64,000 bases of DNA, from the NCBI GenBank assembly GCA_005239165.1, contig RAPG01000006.1:214868-278867 (forward strand), written 5' to 3'. Both the position numbers and the translations under genes were made by a program. Shown in pieces: positions 55,727 through 64,000 of the stretch. Position 1 is the stretch's first letter, and each line of letters begins with the position of its first letter. The notes under the pieces are model-generated. The model did not search any database. It was not told where the DNA came from and was given only the letters and a program-made list of their open reading frames with translations. This stretch comes from Allopusillimonas ginsengisoli (lineage in GTDB: Bacteria > Pseudomonadota > Gammaproteobacteria > Burkholderiales > Burkholderiaceae_B).

Positions 55727-57022
55727 ATGAAAATATTGGTAATCGGCGGCGGGGGTCGCGAACACGCCTTGGCCTGGCGCCTGGCCCAGTCGCCACGCGT
55801 ACACAGGGTATTCGTCGCCCCAGGCAACGGGGGTACGGCCCTGGCCTCTCCCCTGCAAAATGTGCCTATCACTGACAACGATGCACTCATCGAATTTGCC
55901 CGGCACGAAAGCGTAGCCTTTACGGTGGTGGGGCCAGAAGCACCGCTTGCCGGTGGCATCGTTGACGCCTTCCGCGTAGCAGGCCTCAAAATATTCGGCC
56001 CCACTCAGGCCGAAGCACAACTCGAAAGCTCAAAAGATTACGCCAAGGCTTTCATGGTGCGTCACAAAATTCCCACGGCAGGCTACCAAACCTTCACAGA
56101 TCCCGTTGAAGCCAAAGCCTATATCGCTACACAAGGCGCACCCATCGTCGTGAAGGCTGACGGGCTTGCGGCGGGCAAGGGCGTCGTTGTCGCAGCAACC
56201 ATCGAGGAAGCGCAGGCGGCCGTTGACGCCATGCTGGGTGACGGCTCTCTGGGCGAGGCAGGAGCTCGTGTAGTCATCGAAGAATGTTTGCAAGGCGAAG
56301 AAGCCAGTTTTATCGTCATGTGTGATGGCAGCCATGTCCTGGCGCTGGCCACCAGCCAGGATCACAAGCGCCTTCTTGATGGCGACCTGGGCCCCAATAC
56401 AGGCGGCATGGGCGCCTACTCGCCGGCCCCCGTCATTACGCCTGCCCTACACAACCGCATCATGCGCGAAGTCATACACCCCACCATGGCCGGAATGGCC
56501 AAAGATGGGTTGCCATACTCAGGCTTTCTCTATGCCGGGCTAATGATAGGCGAGGGCTCCGATGCCACGCGCACGATTAAGGTGCTCGAATACAACTGCC
56601 GCATGGGCGACCCAGAAACCCAGCCCATCATGATGCGCATTAAAAGTGACCTCACTCAGGTTTTCGAGCTTGCAATCGCCGGCAAACTTGACGAAGCCAA
56701 CATCGACTGGGACCGCCGGTGCGCCATGGGCGTCGTCATTGCTGCTGCCAACTACCCCGCTGTTCCTCGCCTCAATGATGTCATTGAGCACCTTCCTGAA
56801 AACACCGACGATCTGATGGTTTTTCACGCAGGCACACGGCTCGACGATGACATGCTCAAAACTTCCGGCGGCCGGGTGCTGTGTGTAACAGTGCTCGCAG
56901 ACTCCATCAAACGCGCTCAGGCCGCCGTCTATGCTGCCACGTCACAAGTACGCTTCGAAGGCAGGCAATACCGCAGCGACATTGGCTGGCGAGCTCTGCC
57001 ATCGCCTTCCGAACAAACCTGA
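55727..57022 (+). CDS. purD: Phosphoribosylamine-glycine ligase
   Basis: A 431-residue ATP-grasp enzyme of purine synthesis, joining phosphoribosylamine and glycine. The N-terminal motif [20 protein letters not shown] and the ATP-grasp core [20 protein letters not shown] are visible, as are [20 protein letters not shown] and [18 protein letters not shown]. Length matches the family. It follows yebC by 6 bp and precedes hemF by 28 bp. Confidence 0.97.
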   Translation: MKILVIGGGGREHALAWRLAQSPRVHRVFVAPGNGGTALASPLQNVPITDNDALIEFARHESVAFTVVGPEAPLAGGIVDAFRVAGLKIFGPTQAEAQLESSKDYAKAFMVRHKIPTAGYQTFTDPVEAKAYIATQGAPIVVKADGLAAGKGVVVAATIEEAQAAVDAMLGDGSLGEAGARVVIEECLQGEEASFIVMCDGSHVLALATSQDHKRLLDGDLGPNTGGMGAYSPAPVITPALHNRIMREVIHPTMAGMAKDGLPYSGFLYAGLMIGEGSDATRTIKVLEYNCRMGDPETQPIMMRIKSDLTQVFELAIAGKLDEANIDWDRRCAMGVVIAAANYPAVPRLNDVIEHLPENTDDLMVFHAGTRLDDDMLKTSGGRVLCVTVLADSIKRAQAAVYAATSQVRFEGRQYRSDIGWRALPSPSEQT

Positions 57023-57050
57023 ACGCGCATTCAACACGGACCAACCGCCA

Positions 57051-57962
57051 ATGACTGTACCCATTTCCTCCGCTTACGACTATTTTCTTGACCTGCAAGC
57101 CCGCATCGTCCAGGCCCTGGAAGACGCAGATGGCACGCATTTCGAAAGCGAGCAATGGGAACGCGAAGAAGGCGGTGGCGGTCTCTCCCGCTATCTCGAA
57201 GATGGGCTACTGTTCGAGCGAGCGGCTGTACTGTTCAGTCACGTCAAAGGCAAAACGCTGCCCCCTTCAGCGTCAGCCCATCGTCGTGAGCTTGCCGGCC
57301 GCCCTTGGGAGGCCATGGGCGTATCGCTTGTAATTCACCCGCGCAACCCCTACATACCAACCGTCCACATGAACGTACGCCTGTTCGTCGCGCACGCCGC
57401 GCCAGGCAATGATCAAGATGACGAAGTATTCTGGTTCGGTGGGGGCCTGGACCTCACCCCTTGTTACCCTTTCGAAGAAGACGCACGTCATTTCCATCGC
57501 GTTTGCCATGACGCCGTCAGCCCATTTGGCGAAGACAAATACCCGGCATATAAAAAATGGTGTGATGAGTACTTCTTTTTAAAGCATCGCAACGAAACCC
57601 GCGGTATTGGAGGCCTGTTCTTTGACGATTTAAACGCAGAAGGCTTTCACTCCAGCTTTGCCCTGGTGCAGTCGGTGGGTAACTCCTTTTTACAGGCCTA
57701 CATGCCCATCGTCGAAAAGCGACGTCACCTCGAATACACCGAGCACCAGCGTAACTTCCAGGCTTATCGCCGTGGCCGCTACGTAGAATTTAACCTTGTC
57801 TTTGACCGCGGCACGCTGTTCGGCCTTCAGTCTGGTGGCCGCACAGAATCCATACTGCTGTCCATGCCACCCATGGCCTCCTGGCGTTATAACTGGACAC
57901 CCACCGAAGGCACGCCCGAGGCCGCGCTGGCGCAGTACCTGCAACCACGCCACTGGTTATGA
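57051..57962 (+). CDS. hemF: Oxygen-dependent coproporphyrinogen III oxidase
   Basis: A 303-residue heme-synthesis enzyme that oxidatively decarboxylates coproporphyrinogen III to protoporphyrinogen IX with O2. Diagnostic segments: [76 protein letters not shown] and [20 protein letters not shown]. The ATG at 57051 agrees with the family N-terminus; the open frame before it overlaps purD. Its presence implies aerobic heme synthesis. Confidence 0.97.
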   Translation: MTVPISSAYDYFLDLQARIVQALEDADGTHFESEQWEREEGGGGLSRYLEDGLLFERAAVLFSHVKGKTLPPSASAHRRELAGRPWEAMGVSLVIHPRNPYIPTVHMNVRLFVAHAAPGNDQDDEVFWFGGGLDLTPCYPFEEDARHFHRVCHDAVSPFGEDKYPAYKKWCDEYFFLKHRNETRGIGGLFFDDLNAEGFHSSFALVQSVGNSFLQAYMPIVEKRRHLEYTEHQRNFQAYRRGRYVEFNLVFDRGTLFGLQSGGRTESILLSMPPMASWRYNWTPTEGTPEAALAQYLQPRHWL

Positions 57963-58056
57963 GTATGAGCAGCGTGCACACGTCGTTCCAGCGACCCACC
58001 TTCGTAGTAGGTCCAAGCGTGTCGCGCGAGTCATTCGGGCACATACGGGATACCAA

Positions 58057-58653
58057 ATGAAAATCGGATTGCTCGGCGGCAGCTTCGACCCCGTGCACCA
58101 GGCGCACGTGGCCTTGGCCCTATGCGCCTTGCAAGAACTCAAACTCGAGGAAGTACAGCTTATACCAGCCGCCGACCCGTGGCAGCGCGAACCGCTGGCT
58201 GCTGACGCACAGCACCGCGTGGCAATGCTGGAGCTGGCCGTACGCGAGCAACCTCACTTGCGCGTCAACCCAATTGAAATCGATCGGGGAGGCAAAACCT
58301 ATACCTTTGACACGCTGTGCCAGCTGCCTGCCGGGCCCGATTACTACTGGATACTCGGAGCCGACCAACTAGCCAACTTTTGCACATGGCACCACTGGCA
58401 AGAAATAACAGATCTCGCCCGTCTGGCTGTGGCTCTGCGCCCTGGCACAACACTAACCGTACCACCGCCGCTTCGTGACCATCTCGCGCGCCAAAACCGT
58501 CCACTGATCACGCTGCCATTCCAACCCACACCTATCTCATCCACTCAAATCCGCAAGCGTCTGGCCGAAGGTCAGCCCACCGATGGTCTGCTCAGTGTTG
58601 CAGTGGCGCAATATATTCAGCAAAATGGGCTGTACCAGCCTCCTGTCACCTGA
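58057..58653 (+). CDS. nadD: Nicotinate-nucleotide adenylyltransferase
   Basis: A 198-residue enzyme converting nicotinate mononucleotide and ATP to deamido-NAD. The nucleotidyltransferase motif MKIGLLGGSFDPVHQAHVAL is at the N-terminus and the second motif PISSTQIRKRLAEGQ at the C-terminus. I use the ATG at 58057 where the family motif begins; the frame upstream overlaps hemF in another frame. It is followed 21 bp later by rsfS. Confidence 0.95.
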   Translation: MKIGLLGGSFDPVHQAHVALALCALQELKLEEVQLIPAADPWQREPLAADAQHRVAMLELAVREQPHLRVNPIEIDRGGKTYTFDTLCQLPAGPDYYWILGADQLANFCTWHHWQEITDLARLAVALRPGTTLTVPPPLRDHLARQNRPLITLPFQPTPISSTQIRKRLAEGQPTDGLLSVAVAQYIQQNGLYQPPVT

Positions 58654-58674
58654 CGTACGCGTTATAGTCCATAC

Positions 58675-59070
58675 ATGGAAATACAAAAATTGCAACGTCT
58701 CGTTATCGACGCCCTTGAAGATGTCAAAGCACATGACATAAAAATCTTCAACACCACCCATATCACTGGCCTATTTGACCGCGTTGTTATCGCCACCGGC
58801 ATGTCAAACCGACAAACCCGGTCCATAGCCAAAAACGTGGCAGACCACGCCCGCCAGCATAAAATCCCCATCATTGCCTTTGAGGGGGAAGAAACCGGCG
58901 AATGGGTACTGGTCGACCTCGGCGATATCGTCGTGCATGTCATGCAGCCTATGGTCCGCAACTATTACAAACTAGAAGAAATCTGGGGCGACAAACCCGT
59001 GCGGGTCAAACTTCTGCCACAGTCTACCCAGCCAGTTATCGCCGAAACCTATGATTTCGACAACAACTAG
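58675..59070 (+). CDS. rsfS: Ribosome silencing factor RsfS
   Basis: A 131-residue protein that binds ribosomal protein L14 and blocks subunit joining in stationary phase or starvation. The family pattern is clear: LQRLVIDALEDVKAHDIKIF, FDRVVIATGMSNRQTRSIAK and GEETGEWVLVDLGDIVVHVM, followed by YYKLEEIWGD. Length is typical. It lies between nadD and rlmH as in many proteobacteria. Confidence 0.95.
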   Translation: MEIQKLQRLVIDALEDVKAHDIKIFNTTHITGLFDRVVIATGMSNRQTRSIAKNVADHARQHKIPIIAFEGEETGEWVLVDLGDIVVHVMQPMVRNYYKLEEIWGDKPVRVKLLPQSTQPVIAETYDFDNN

Positions 59071-59182
59071 CTACCTCCTTTCCAAAAACGGGTTGGAAGG
59101 TTTGCTGAGGACAACGCCTCCATCTCACACACTGCTGCTGTAACGCGCCTGGCGCGTACTCGGCATAAGCATCTATATTTGG

Positions 59183-59665
59183 ATGAATACGCCAGTGAAA
59201 CTGATTATCATTGCTGTCGGAAACCGCATGCCTAGTTGGGTAGAGGCCGGCTGGAAAGACTACGCCAAGCGACTGCCTGCGGACTGCATGCTTGAACTCA
59301 AAGAAATCAAGCCAGAACCCCGCAACTCAGGCAAGACACCCACGCAAATGATGCTGGCCGAAGCCCGGCGCATTGAGGCGGCCACCCCGTCCGGCGCGCT
59401 GCGTATTGCCCTGGACGAGCATGGAAAAGACATCGACACGGTCGAGCTTTCGCACGAACTTGAAATCTGGCGGGGATCAGGCCAAGATATTGTTTTTTTG
59501 ATCGGAGGCCCTGACGGCCTTGACGCCGAGCTCAAGCAAAGCTGTCAAAGCCGGCTGCGGCTTTCTTCCCTGACATTGCCCCATCCCATGGTACGTATCG
59601 TGCTTGCCGAACAGCTCTATCGGGCATGGGCTATCATGACAGGACACCCCTATCATCGCGCCTGA
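59183..59665 (+). CDS. rlmH: 23S rRNA (pseudouridine1915-N3)-methyltransferase
   Basis: A SPOUT-fold methyltransferase of 160 residues as given. The SAM-binding knot is [16 protein letters not shown], and [20 protein letters not shown] and MTGHPYHRA close the protein. Homologues usually begin MKLxxxAVG, so the true start may be the GTG at 59195, giving 156 residues, close to the family's 155. RlmH methylates pseudouridine 1915 in helix 69. Confidence 0.94.
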   Translation: MNTPVKLIIIAVGNRMPSWVEAGWKDYAKRLPADCMLELKEIKPEPRNSGKTPTQMMLAEARRIEAATPSGALRIALDEHGKDIDTVELSHELEIWRGSGQDIVFLIGGPDGLDAELKQSCQSRLRLSSLTLPHPMVRIVLAEQLYRAWAIMTGHPYHRA

Positions 59666-59692
59666 TAGCGCTTCTTTCACGGTTAATGCCTA

Positions 59693-61132
59693 ATGCCAGT
59701 CCGTCGTACCAAAATTGTCGCCACACTCGGCCCCGCCAGCTCCAGCCCTGAAAAAATCGAGCAACTCATTGTGGCCGGAATGGACGTTGCCCGTCTCAAT
59801 TTCTCTCATGGCTCCGCCGACGACCACCGGGAGCGGGCAAGGCTGGTGCGTGAGATCGCAGCAAAACATGGCAAATATATTGCCATTATGGGTGACCTGC
59901 AGGGTCCCAAGATACGCATTGCACGTTTCACGGCACAAAAGGTTGAGCTGAAAGAAGGACAGCCCTTTACTCTTTCCAACCAGCATCCCAGCGAGGCAGG
60001 CACCGACAAAATCGTCGGCATCGATTACCCAAGCCTGGTAAAAGACTGCCACCCTGGCGACGAGCTGTTGCTTGATGACGGCCGCGTAGTTCTCACGGTC
60101 GACACCGTCGAAGAACACGCCGTACACACCACCGTTACCGTTGGCGGCCCACTGTCCAACAACAAAGGCATCAACCGCCGTGGTGGCGGCATCTCAGCCC
60201 CCAGCCTCACCGACAAAGACCGCGACGACATTCGACTCGCCGCCGAGCTCGAAGTAGACTACGTCGCCGTTTCTTTTCCGCGCTATGGCAGCGACATCCA
60301 GGAAGCTCGAAAACTGGTGCAAGAAACAGGCAGCAAAGCCTGGATTATCGCCAAAATCGAGCGGGCCGAAGCCGTTGCAGATGATCATGCGCTCGATGCC
60401 ATCATCAAGGTCAGCGACGGCGTTATGGTGGCCCGTGGCGACCTGGGCGTCGAAGTCGGCGACGCGCGTCTGGTTGGCATACAGAAGCGCATCATTCAGC
60501 ATGCGCGCACGCGCAACAAGCTGGTCATTACTGCGACTCAAATGATGGAGTCCATGATTGCCAGCCCGCTACCCACACGTGCCGAAGTGTCAGACGTGGC
60601 CAATGCCGTGCTCGACTACACCGACGCTGTCATGCTGTCGGCCGAAAGCGCTTCCGGACAATACCCGGTGGAAGCCGTAACAGCCATGGCGCGTGTATGC
60701 CTCGGCGCAGAGCAAGAACCCACCACAACACAGTCACAACACCGAATGGGAGAGACCTTTTCGCGCTGCGACGAAACCATTGCCTTGTCGGCCATGTATG
60801 CGGCCAATCATTTTCCCGGTATCAAGGCCATTATCAGCCTGACCGAAAGTGGCCACACGCCCTTGATCATGTCGCGTATCCGATCTGGCGTACCCATTTA
60901 CTGCTACACACGACACCCCGTCACGCAGCGACGCGCCGCTCTCTTCAGAGGCGTTTATACCGTGCCCTTTGACGCGGCAAAAATTGACCCATCCAAAGTC
61001 AGCGACCAAGCGATCGATAAACTAAAAGAACGTGGCTTACTCCAGAAGGGAGACTGGATCATTCTGACCAAAGGCGACTTCTACTCCAACAGCGGCGGCA
61101 CCAATGGCATGAAAATCCTTAAAGTGCGGTAA
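59693..61132 (+). CDS. pyk: Pyruvate kinase
   Basis: A 479-residue glycolytic enzyme. RRTKIVATLGPASSSPEKIE, VARLNFSHGSADDHRERARL, GDLQGPKIRIARF, IIAKIERAEAVADDHALDAI, VMVARGDLGVEVGDARLVGI and ITATQMMESMIASPLPTRAE cover the barrel active site. The C-terminal domain has MSRIRSGVPIYCYTRHPVTQ and ends with the effector-site-like GDFYSNSGGTNGMKIL. It belongs to the type II/PykA style. It lies 27 bp after rlmH and ends with a terminator. Confidence 0.96.
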   Translation: MPVRRTKIVATLGPASSSPEKIEQLIVAGMDVARLNFSHGSADDHRERARLVREIAAKHGKYIAIMGDLQGPKIRIARFTAQKVELKEGQPFTLSNQHPSEAGTDKIVGIDYPSLVKDCHPGDELLLDDGRVVLTVDTVEEHAVHTTVTVGGPLSNNKGINRRGGGISAPSLTDKDRDDIRLAAELEVDYVAVSFPRYGSDIQEARKLVQETGSKAWIIAKIERAEAVADDHALDAIIKVSDGVMVARGDLGVEVGDARLVGIQKRIIQHARTRNKLVITATQMMESMIASPLPTRAEVSDVANAVLDYTDAVMLSAESASGQYPVEAVTAMARVCLGAEQEPTTTQSQHRMGETFSRCDETIALSAMYAANHFPGIKAIISLTESGHTPLIMSRIRSGVPIYCYTRHPVTQRRAALFRGVYTVPFDAAKIDPSKVSDQAIDKLKERGLLQKGDWIILTKGDFYSNSGGTNGMKILKVR

Positions 61133-61162
61133 CCCTCAAATATAACTGACATGATTGAATGT

Positions 61163-61214
61163 AATACGGGTGCCGCTGCTTGATCCTCAAATAAGACGCC
61201 ACCCGTATTTTTTA
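61163..61214 (+). terminator. Terminator after pyk
   Basis: AATACGGGTG (61163-61172) pairs with CACCCGTATT (61200-61209), followed by TTTTTATT. The loop is 27 bases. The remaining sequence to 61429 holds no supported gene and should contain the maf promoter. Confidence 0.8.
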
Positions 61215-61429
61215 TTATCGTGCCTCGGAGTACTTTCTTAAAGACGTTCACTGGCGTGAGCAACAACTCCAGACATTCCGGGGGCTTGTGCCACCATCTC
61301 ACTCCTCAGCACCACTGTTCATCTGGCAACCCTTCGCAGCACATCCCGTTTGCGTGTAGAGATACAACTCCAAATCACCGCGTATGTCGCTACACCATAT
61401 CTAAAAATATCGCTTTCAATCCATTATCT

Positions 61430-62059
61430 ATGCATTTCCCAGAAATTTACCTGGCCTCAGCCAGCCCACGCCGCCACGAAATTCTCACTCTTATGGGCGT
61501 ACAGCACGAAGTGCTGCAGGTACCCGCGCCTGAAGGGGAAGACGAGCCCTGGCTGCCCGGAGAAGCCCCGGCAGTGTATGTGTGTCGCACAGCCCGAGAC
61601 AAAGCCTTACGCGCTGCCGACTGGCTCCCCAACCGGAAAAGTGCAATAACTCGCCCAACGCATCGGCCTGTACTCTCTGCAGACACCACCGTCATACTTG
61701 ACGATGACATCCTGGGCAAGCCATCCACAGAGCAGCACGCACAAGACATGCTGGCACGGCTCTCCGGTCGCACCCACGCCGTGCACACCGCCGTCGCACT
61801 CATATACAACGGGCGTCTGCACGAAAAGGTATCCATTACCTCGGTTCGCTTCAAACCACTTAGCGATGAAGAGATCAGGCTCTACTGCAGCAGCGGCGAA
61901 CCCATGGGCAAAGCAGGCTCCTATGGCATTCAGGGCCGCGCCGGCATGTTCGTAGAATCAATCACTGGCAGCTATACCGGCGTTATGGGGCTACCCATGT
62001 TCGAAACCGCACTACTGCTGCGGGCATTGTCTGACGATCCGCGCAGCACCGGCCACTAG
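61430..62059 (+). CDS. maf: Maf-like nucleotide pyrophosphatase
   Basis: A 209-residue house-cleaning NTP pyrophosphatase. The N-terminal EIYLASASPRRHEILTLMGV and SADTTVILDDDILGKP are the family's phosphate and substrate motifs; GSYGIQGRAGMFVESITGSY is the C-terminal one. Maf proteins hydrolyse dTTP, UTP or modified nucleotides. The ATG at 61430 fits the motif; no strong Shine-Dalgarno is seen. In Bordetella-type genomes rng usually follows; here a regulator gene on the other strand follows instead. Confidence 0.93.
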   Translation: MHFPEIYLASASPRRHEILTLMGVQHEVLQVPAPEGEDEPWLPGEAPAVYVCRTARDKALRAADWLPNRKSAITRPTHRPVLSADTTVILDDDILGKPSTEQHAQDMLARLSGRTHAVHTAVALIYNGRLHEKVSITSVRFKPLSDEEIRLYCSSGEPMGKAGSYGIQGRAGMFVESITGSYTGVMGLPMFETALLLRALSDDPRSTGH

Positions 62060-62089
62060 CTGAAGAAACAAGCAAGGTTGCCCGCGTCG

Positions 62090-62668
62090 TCAAGCGATAC
62101 TGACTACAAATTGTGCGCGCTGCTTGCCGGTAAGACCGATAAGTCCTGTCTGGGCCATGGCACTAACTGTTCGCGATACCGTCTCTTTAGTGAGCCCCGT
62201 CATGTCCGCAGTGTCTTGCAACGTGGGTAGCTCAAGCGGCATGTCACCCAGCAAAGCCAGAAATCGATGTATTCGTTGCTGTGCTGTACCGCTCCTGAGC
62301 AGCACAGCCTCGCTGACTCTATGCTCGGCTCTTACAAGCGCCTGAAGCAATGCCTCTTTACTTTCTTTAGTTTCACCGGGAAGCCAGGGCCTAATCACAC
62401 AAGATGTTAGCGCGGTGGCAGTATGTGTGTAATCTTGTCTTAGCAATACACCCGCACCGATGATGTCTCCCGCTACCGCCAGGCTGGCCCATCCTTCACT
62501 GCCTCCTTGCGCTCCATGATCGAGTCGGGCAGCGCCCTGCAAGATAAGCCATGCCGTACCGCAAGCTCCTGCCCGAAAAACTATTTCCCCCCGATTAATC
62601 CGTTTCGAATGACGATCTCTCGAAGTGGATTCCAAAAGACATTCTGAGGCAGTTTCAGTTAAAAACAT
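62090..62668 (-). CDS. Crp/Fnr-family transcriptional regulator
   Basis: A 192-residue regulator. The N-terminal cyclic nucleotide-type beta-roll includes KRINRGEIVFRAGACGTAWL and LQGAARLDHG. The C-terminal helix-turn-helix is DTADMTGLTKETVSRTVSAM. No cysteine cluster of Fnr is present at the N-terminus, so iron-sulfur sensing is unlikely. The ATG at 62668 has AGGAGG at about -9; the upstream frame is a shadow of the small ORF. It overlaps the preceding 65-codon ORF by 14 bp. Confidence 0.87.
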   Translation of the reverse strand: MFLTETASECLLESTSRDRHSKRINRGEIVFRAGACGTAWLILQGAARLDHGAQGGSEGWASLAVAGDIIGAGVLLRQDYTHTATALTSCVIRPWLPGETKESKEALLQALVRAEHRVSEAVLLRSGTAQQRIHRFLALLGDMPLELPTLQDTADMTGLTKETVSRTVSAMAQTGLIGLTGKQRAQFVVSIA

Positions 62669-62852
62669 GGCGCCCTCCTCCTGTGTTCCGAACGACGTAA
62701 TATCCCCAGATGACGATGCAAGGCATCTCAAAAATCGACAATGCCAGTCTTTCTGACGTGAGAACCCCACTCGTCAACGTATTAAACGCCTGCCTAAAAA
62801 CACCGGTAGCATTGCCTAAAGGCAACTGTACATACACGAGATGTCGCGACAT
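62655..62852 (-). CDS. Small ORF upstream of the Crp/Fnr-type gene
   Basis: A 65-codon frame beginning MSRHLVYVQLPLGNATGVFR. The ATG at 62852 has an excellent Shine-Dalgarno (AAGGAGAG, five bases spacing), and the stop overlaps the regulator start by 14 bp. It contains a hydrophobic stretch IFEMPCIVIWGYYVV. It may be a real small protein or a translated leader that couples translation to the regulator. No family recognised. Confidence 0.55.
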   Translation of the reverse strand: MSRHLVYVQLPLGNATGVFRQAFNTLTSGVLTSERLALSIFEMPCIVIWGYYVVRNTGGGRHVFN

Positions 62853-62971
62853 TTTGACTCTCCTTAAAGCGAATTGATCAATGACTGCGCACGCACATAC
62901 GTCGTATCCGCGACGCCCCTTTTACATGGAAGGGATACGCATGTGCTGCGCTGCAGTGTGAAGAAGGAGTG

Positions 62972-63433
62972 TCAGAAAGCCGGAGGGGCTCGCGACCCAA
63001 TAGGAATACCCGTAATAAAAGCGGGATGGATCACTTCTGATTGTTGCCATAATACCCATCGCCATACCAAGCTTCCGACTATTGAGACGGCGGGAGGGAA
63101 ACTGACTAGCACCCCGGCGTGCGACAGCACGCCAAAAGGACATGCCAAGGCACCGAGGTCTTGATGAGACCGACTATCGTAAATGTTGTCGGGTGACAGC
63201 TCATCTGAAAGCCTGAGAACTGATAGGCCCACATCTCCCTTTGCCAAACAAAGAGTGATGTAAGCATCGCCAGACTGATTGCTCGGCATGTACCCATGCG
63301 CAATCATCCCGTTGGCAACCATGCTAACGAGCAATACCACACTGACAATCAAGCGGAACACCGCTGATCGAGCGCAGTGGAATGCAGAGCCTGAAGTAGC
63401 CATCATGAAGATTCGCCGGTAAAACTGCGACAC
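62972..63433 (-). CDS. DUF2946-like membrane/exported protein
   Basis: A 153-residue frame with a hydrophobic signal or anchor (FRLIVSVVLLVSMVANGMIA), a central polar part with two cysteines (ITLCLAKGD and ALACPFGVLSHAG) and a second hydrophobic part. The C-terminus GSRAPPAF resembles the PPxxxR/RGPP ends of the DUF2946 family, whose members occur near copper or TonB-receptor genes. The start may be the ATG at 63433 or at 63406. No metal gene lies next to it here. Confidence 0.65.
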   Translation of the reverse strand: MSQFYRRIFMMATSGSAFHCARSAVFRLIVSVVLLVSMVANGMIAHGYMPSNQSGDAYITLCLAKGDVGLSVLRLSDELSPDNIYDSRSHQDLGALACPFGVLSHAGVLVSFPPAVSIVGSLVWRWVLWQQSEVIHPAFITGIPIGSRAPPAF

Positions 63434-63619
63434 GTAGAAGACACTGCTCCGATTATGGCATGCACATTACGGCATGACTTGAGATCAATCAAACACGCCG
63501 CAAAGACCGCGCGAGGCAAGTCAAACTAGACGATTAAGTCAGAGATAAGGTTAAATCTGCCCATTGCTCGATAACGAGGTCCTTAGCCATTGACGCGGCG
63601 TTAGCGGCCACGACGTCCA

Positions 63620-64000
63620 GCTAGGTCTGCAGGCCCGATTGCATCCGGGCGTATCCGTCGCATTCAAGTTATATAGGTGCGGTGTGGATCGGTTGTAATG
63701 AGGTTACGGTACGACGTTCAGTTGGCGCGGCGTTCAGCGAGGCGGGAGCGACACCAACACCTGTATCGGCGAAGGCGTGATATGAGTCCGCCAGCCGGTT
63801 TGCGTCGGGGCGTGCCCGTCGCATCCAGCCGGTGTTGGCGTGGTGTGGTGTGATGCGGTAGCGGTGCGGGTGTGATGCGGCGCTCACTTGGTGAGGTGCT
63901 CAGCGAGGGTGCGAAGAGAAGCGCGGCGCGGCTGGAGTGCGGGTGTGGTGCGGGTGGTGCGGGTGGTGTGGTGGTGCGGGTGTGGTGCGGGTGTGGTGCG
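63620..64000. repeat. GT/GC-rich degenerate repeat region at the window end
   Basis: From about 63620 on, two imperfect units of roughly 160 bp can be aligned. Each has a TTGC(A/G)TC(C/G)GGGCGT core followed by CCGTCGCAT, then a GTGCGG/GTGTGG-rich stretch, then TTCAGCGAGG/CTCAGCGAGG. The last 70 bases are almost pure GGTGTGGTGCG-type short tandem repeats. The 72-codon minus-strand frame (63669-63887) is low complexity, and I do not call it. Together with 63434-63619 there is no gene here. Confidence 0.7.

Noticed and set aside
63669..63887. 72-codon minus-strand frame in the repetitive end
   Set aside because: Low-complexity sequence produced by GT-rich repeats; no start signal.

Overview
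The window looks like chromosomal DNA of a betaproteobacterium of the family Alcaligenaceae, possibly near Advenella, Pusillimonas or Bordetella. That placement is inferred from the housekeeping block yebC-purD-hemF-nadD-rsfS-rlmH, the ectRABCD order, the moderate GC content and the protein style; no database was searched.

Left part (1-15 kb): a truncated LysR regulator divergent from an azoreductase gene; ribA; a branched-chain amino acid type ABC importer with a fused LivM-LivG protein and a Tat-type binding protein; a short plus-strand run ending in a cytochrome b561-like gene; then a 500 bp non-coding stretch with a cluster of DnaA-box-like sites and a degenerate 38 bp triple repeat. Next come two paralogous small membrane proteins (sharing an SFDCFGR tail) that bracket an exported DNA/RNA endonuclease and nagB, a frameshifted small periplasmic protein, and an exonuclease.

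Accessory region (14.7-23.8 kb): a broken brnA, a broken higB with intact higA and an intact operator palindrome, and a deleted prophage (terminase subunits, tape-measure fragment, a tail-gene remnant, hicAB with a palindromic operator, several unknown small genes and a coiled-coil membrane protein). It ends at tRNA-Lys(CUU), whose 3' end faces the prophage.

Metabolic and osmoprotection part (23.9-43.5 kb): cytochrome c', purB, GST, mnmA, a D-lactate dehydrogenase type flavoprotein and aroG. The aroG gene is preceded by what appears to be a complete phenylalanine attenuator: a Phe-rich leader peptide, an antiterminator segment and a terminator, with a 19-copy 7 bp tandem repeat just upstream of the predicted promoter. 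Ectoine uptake (ehuBCDA) and ectoine/hydroxyectoine synthesis (ectRABCD) flank an uncharacterised three-gene ABC importer. The ect operon has a near-consensus promoter and a palindrome that could be the EctR operator.

Right part (43.5-64 kb): tldD and a nitrilase-family gene, an H-NS-like protein, a DUF4136 lipoprotein, pepN, fbp, a quinone oxidoreductase, an EamA transporter, a HerA-like ATPase, then the conserved yebC-purD-hemF-nadD-rsfS-rlmH-pyk-maf block, a Crp/Fnr-type regulator behind a small ORF, a DUF2946-like protein, and a GT-rich repetitive end.

A caution on data quality: at least five apparent frameshifts (13.2, 15.6, about 20.5, 21.66 and 31.8 kb) are all repaired by adding one base, and four of them lie in or next to a homopolymer. 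Base-call errors must be ruled out before calling those genes dead.
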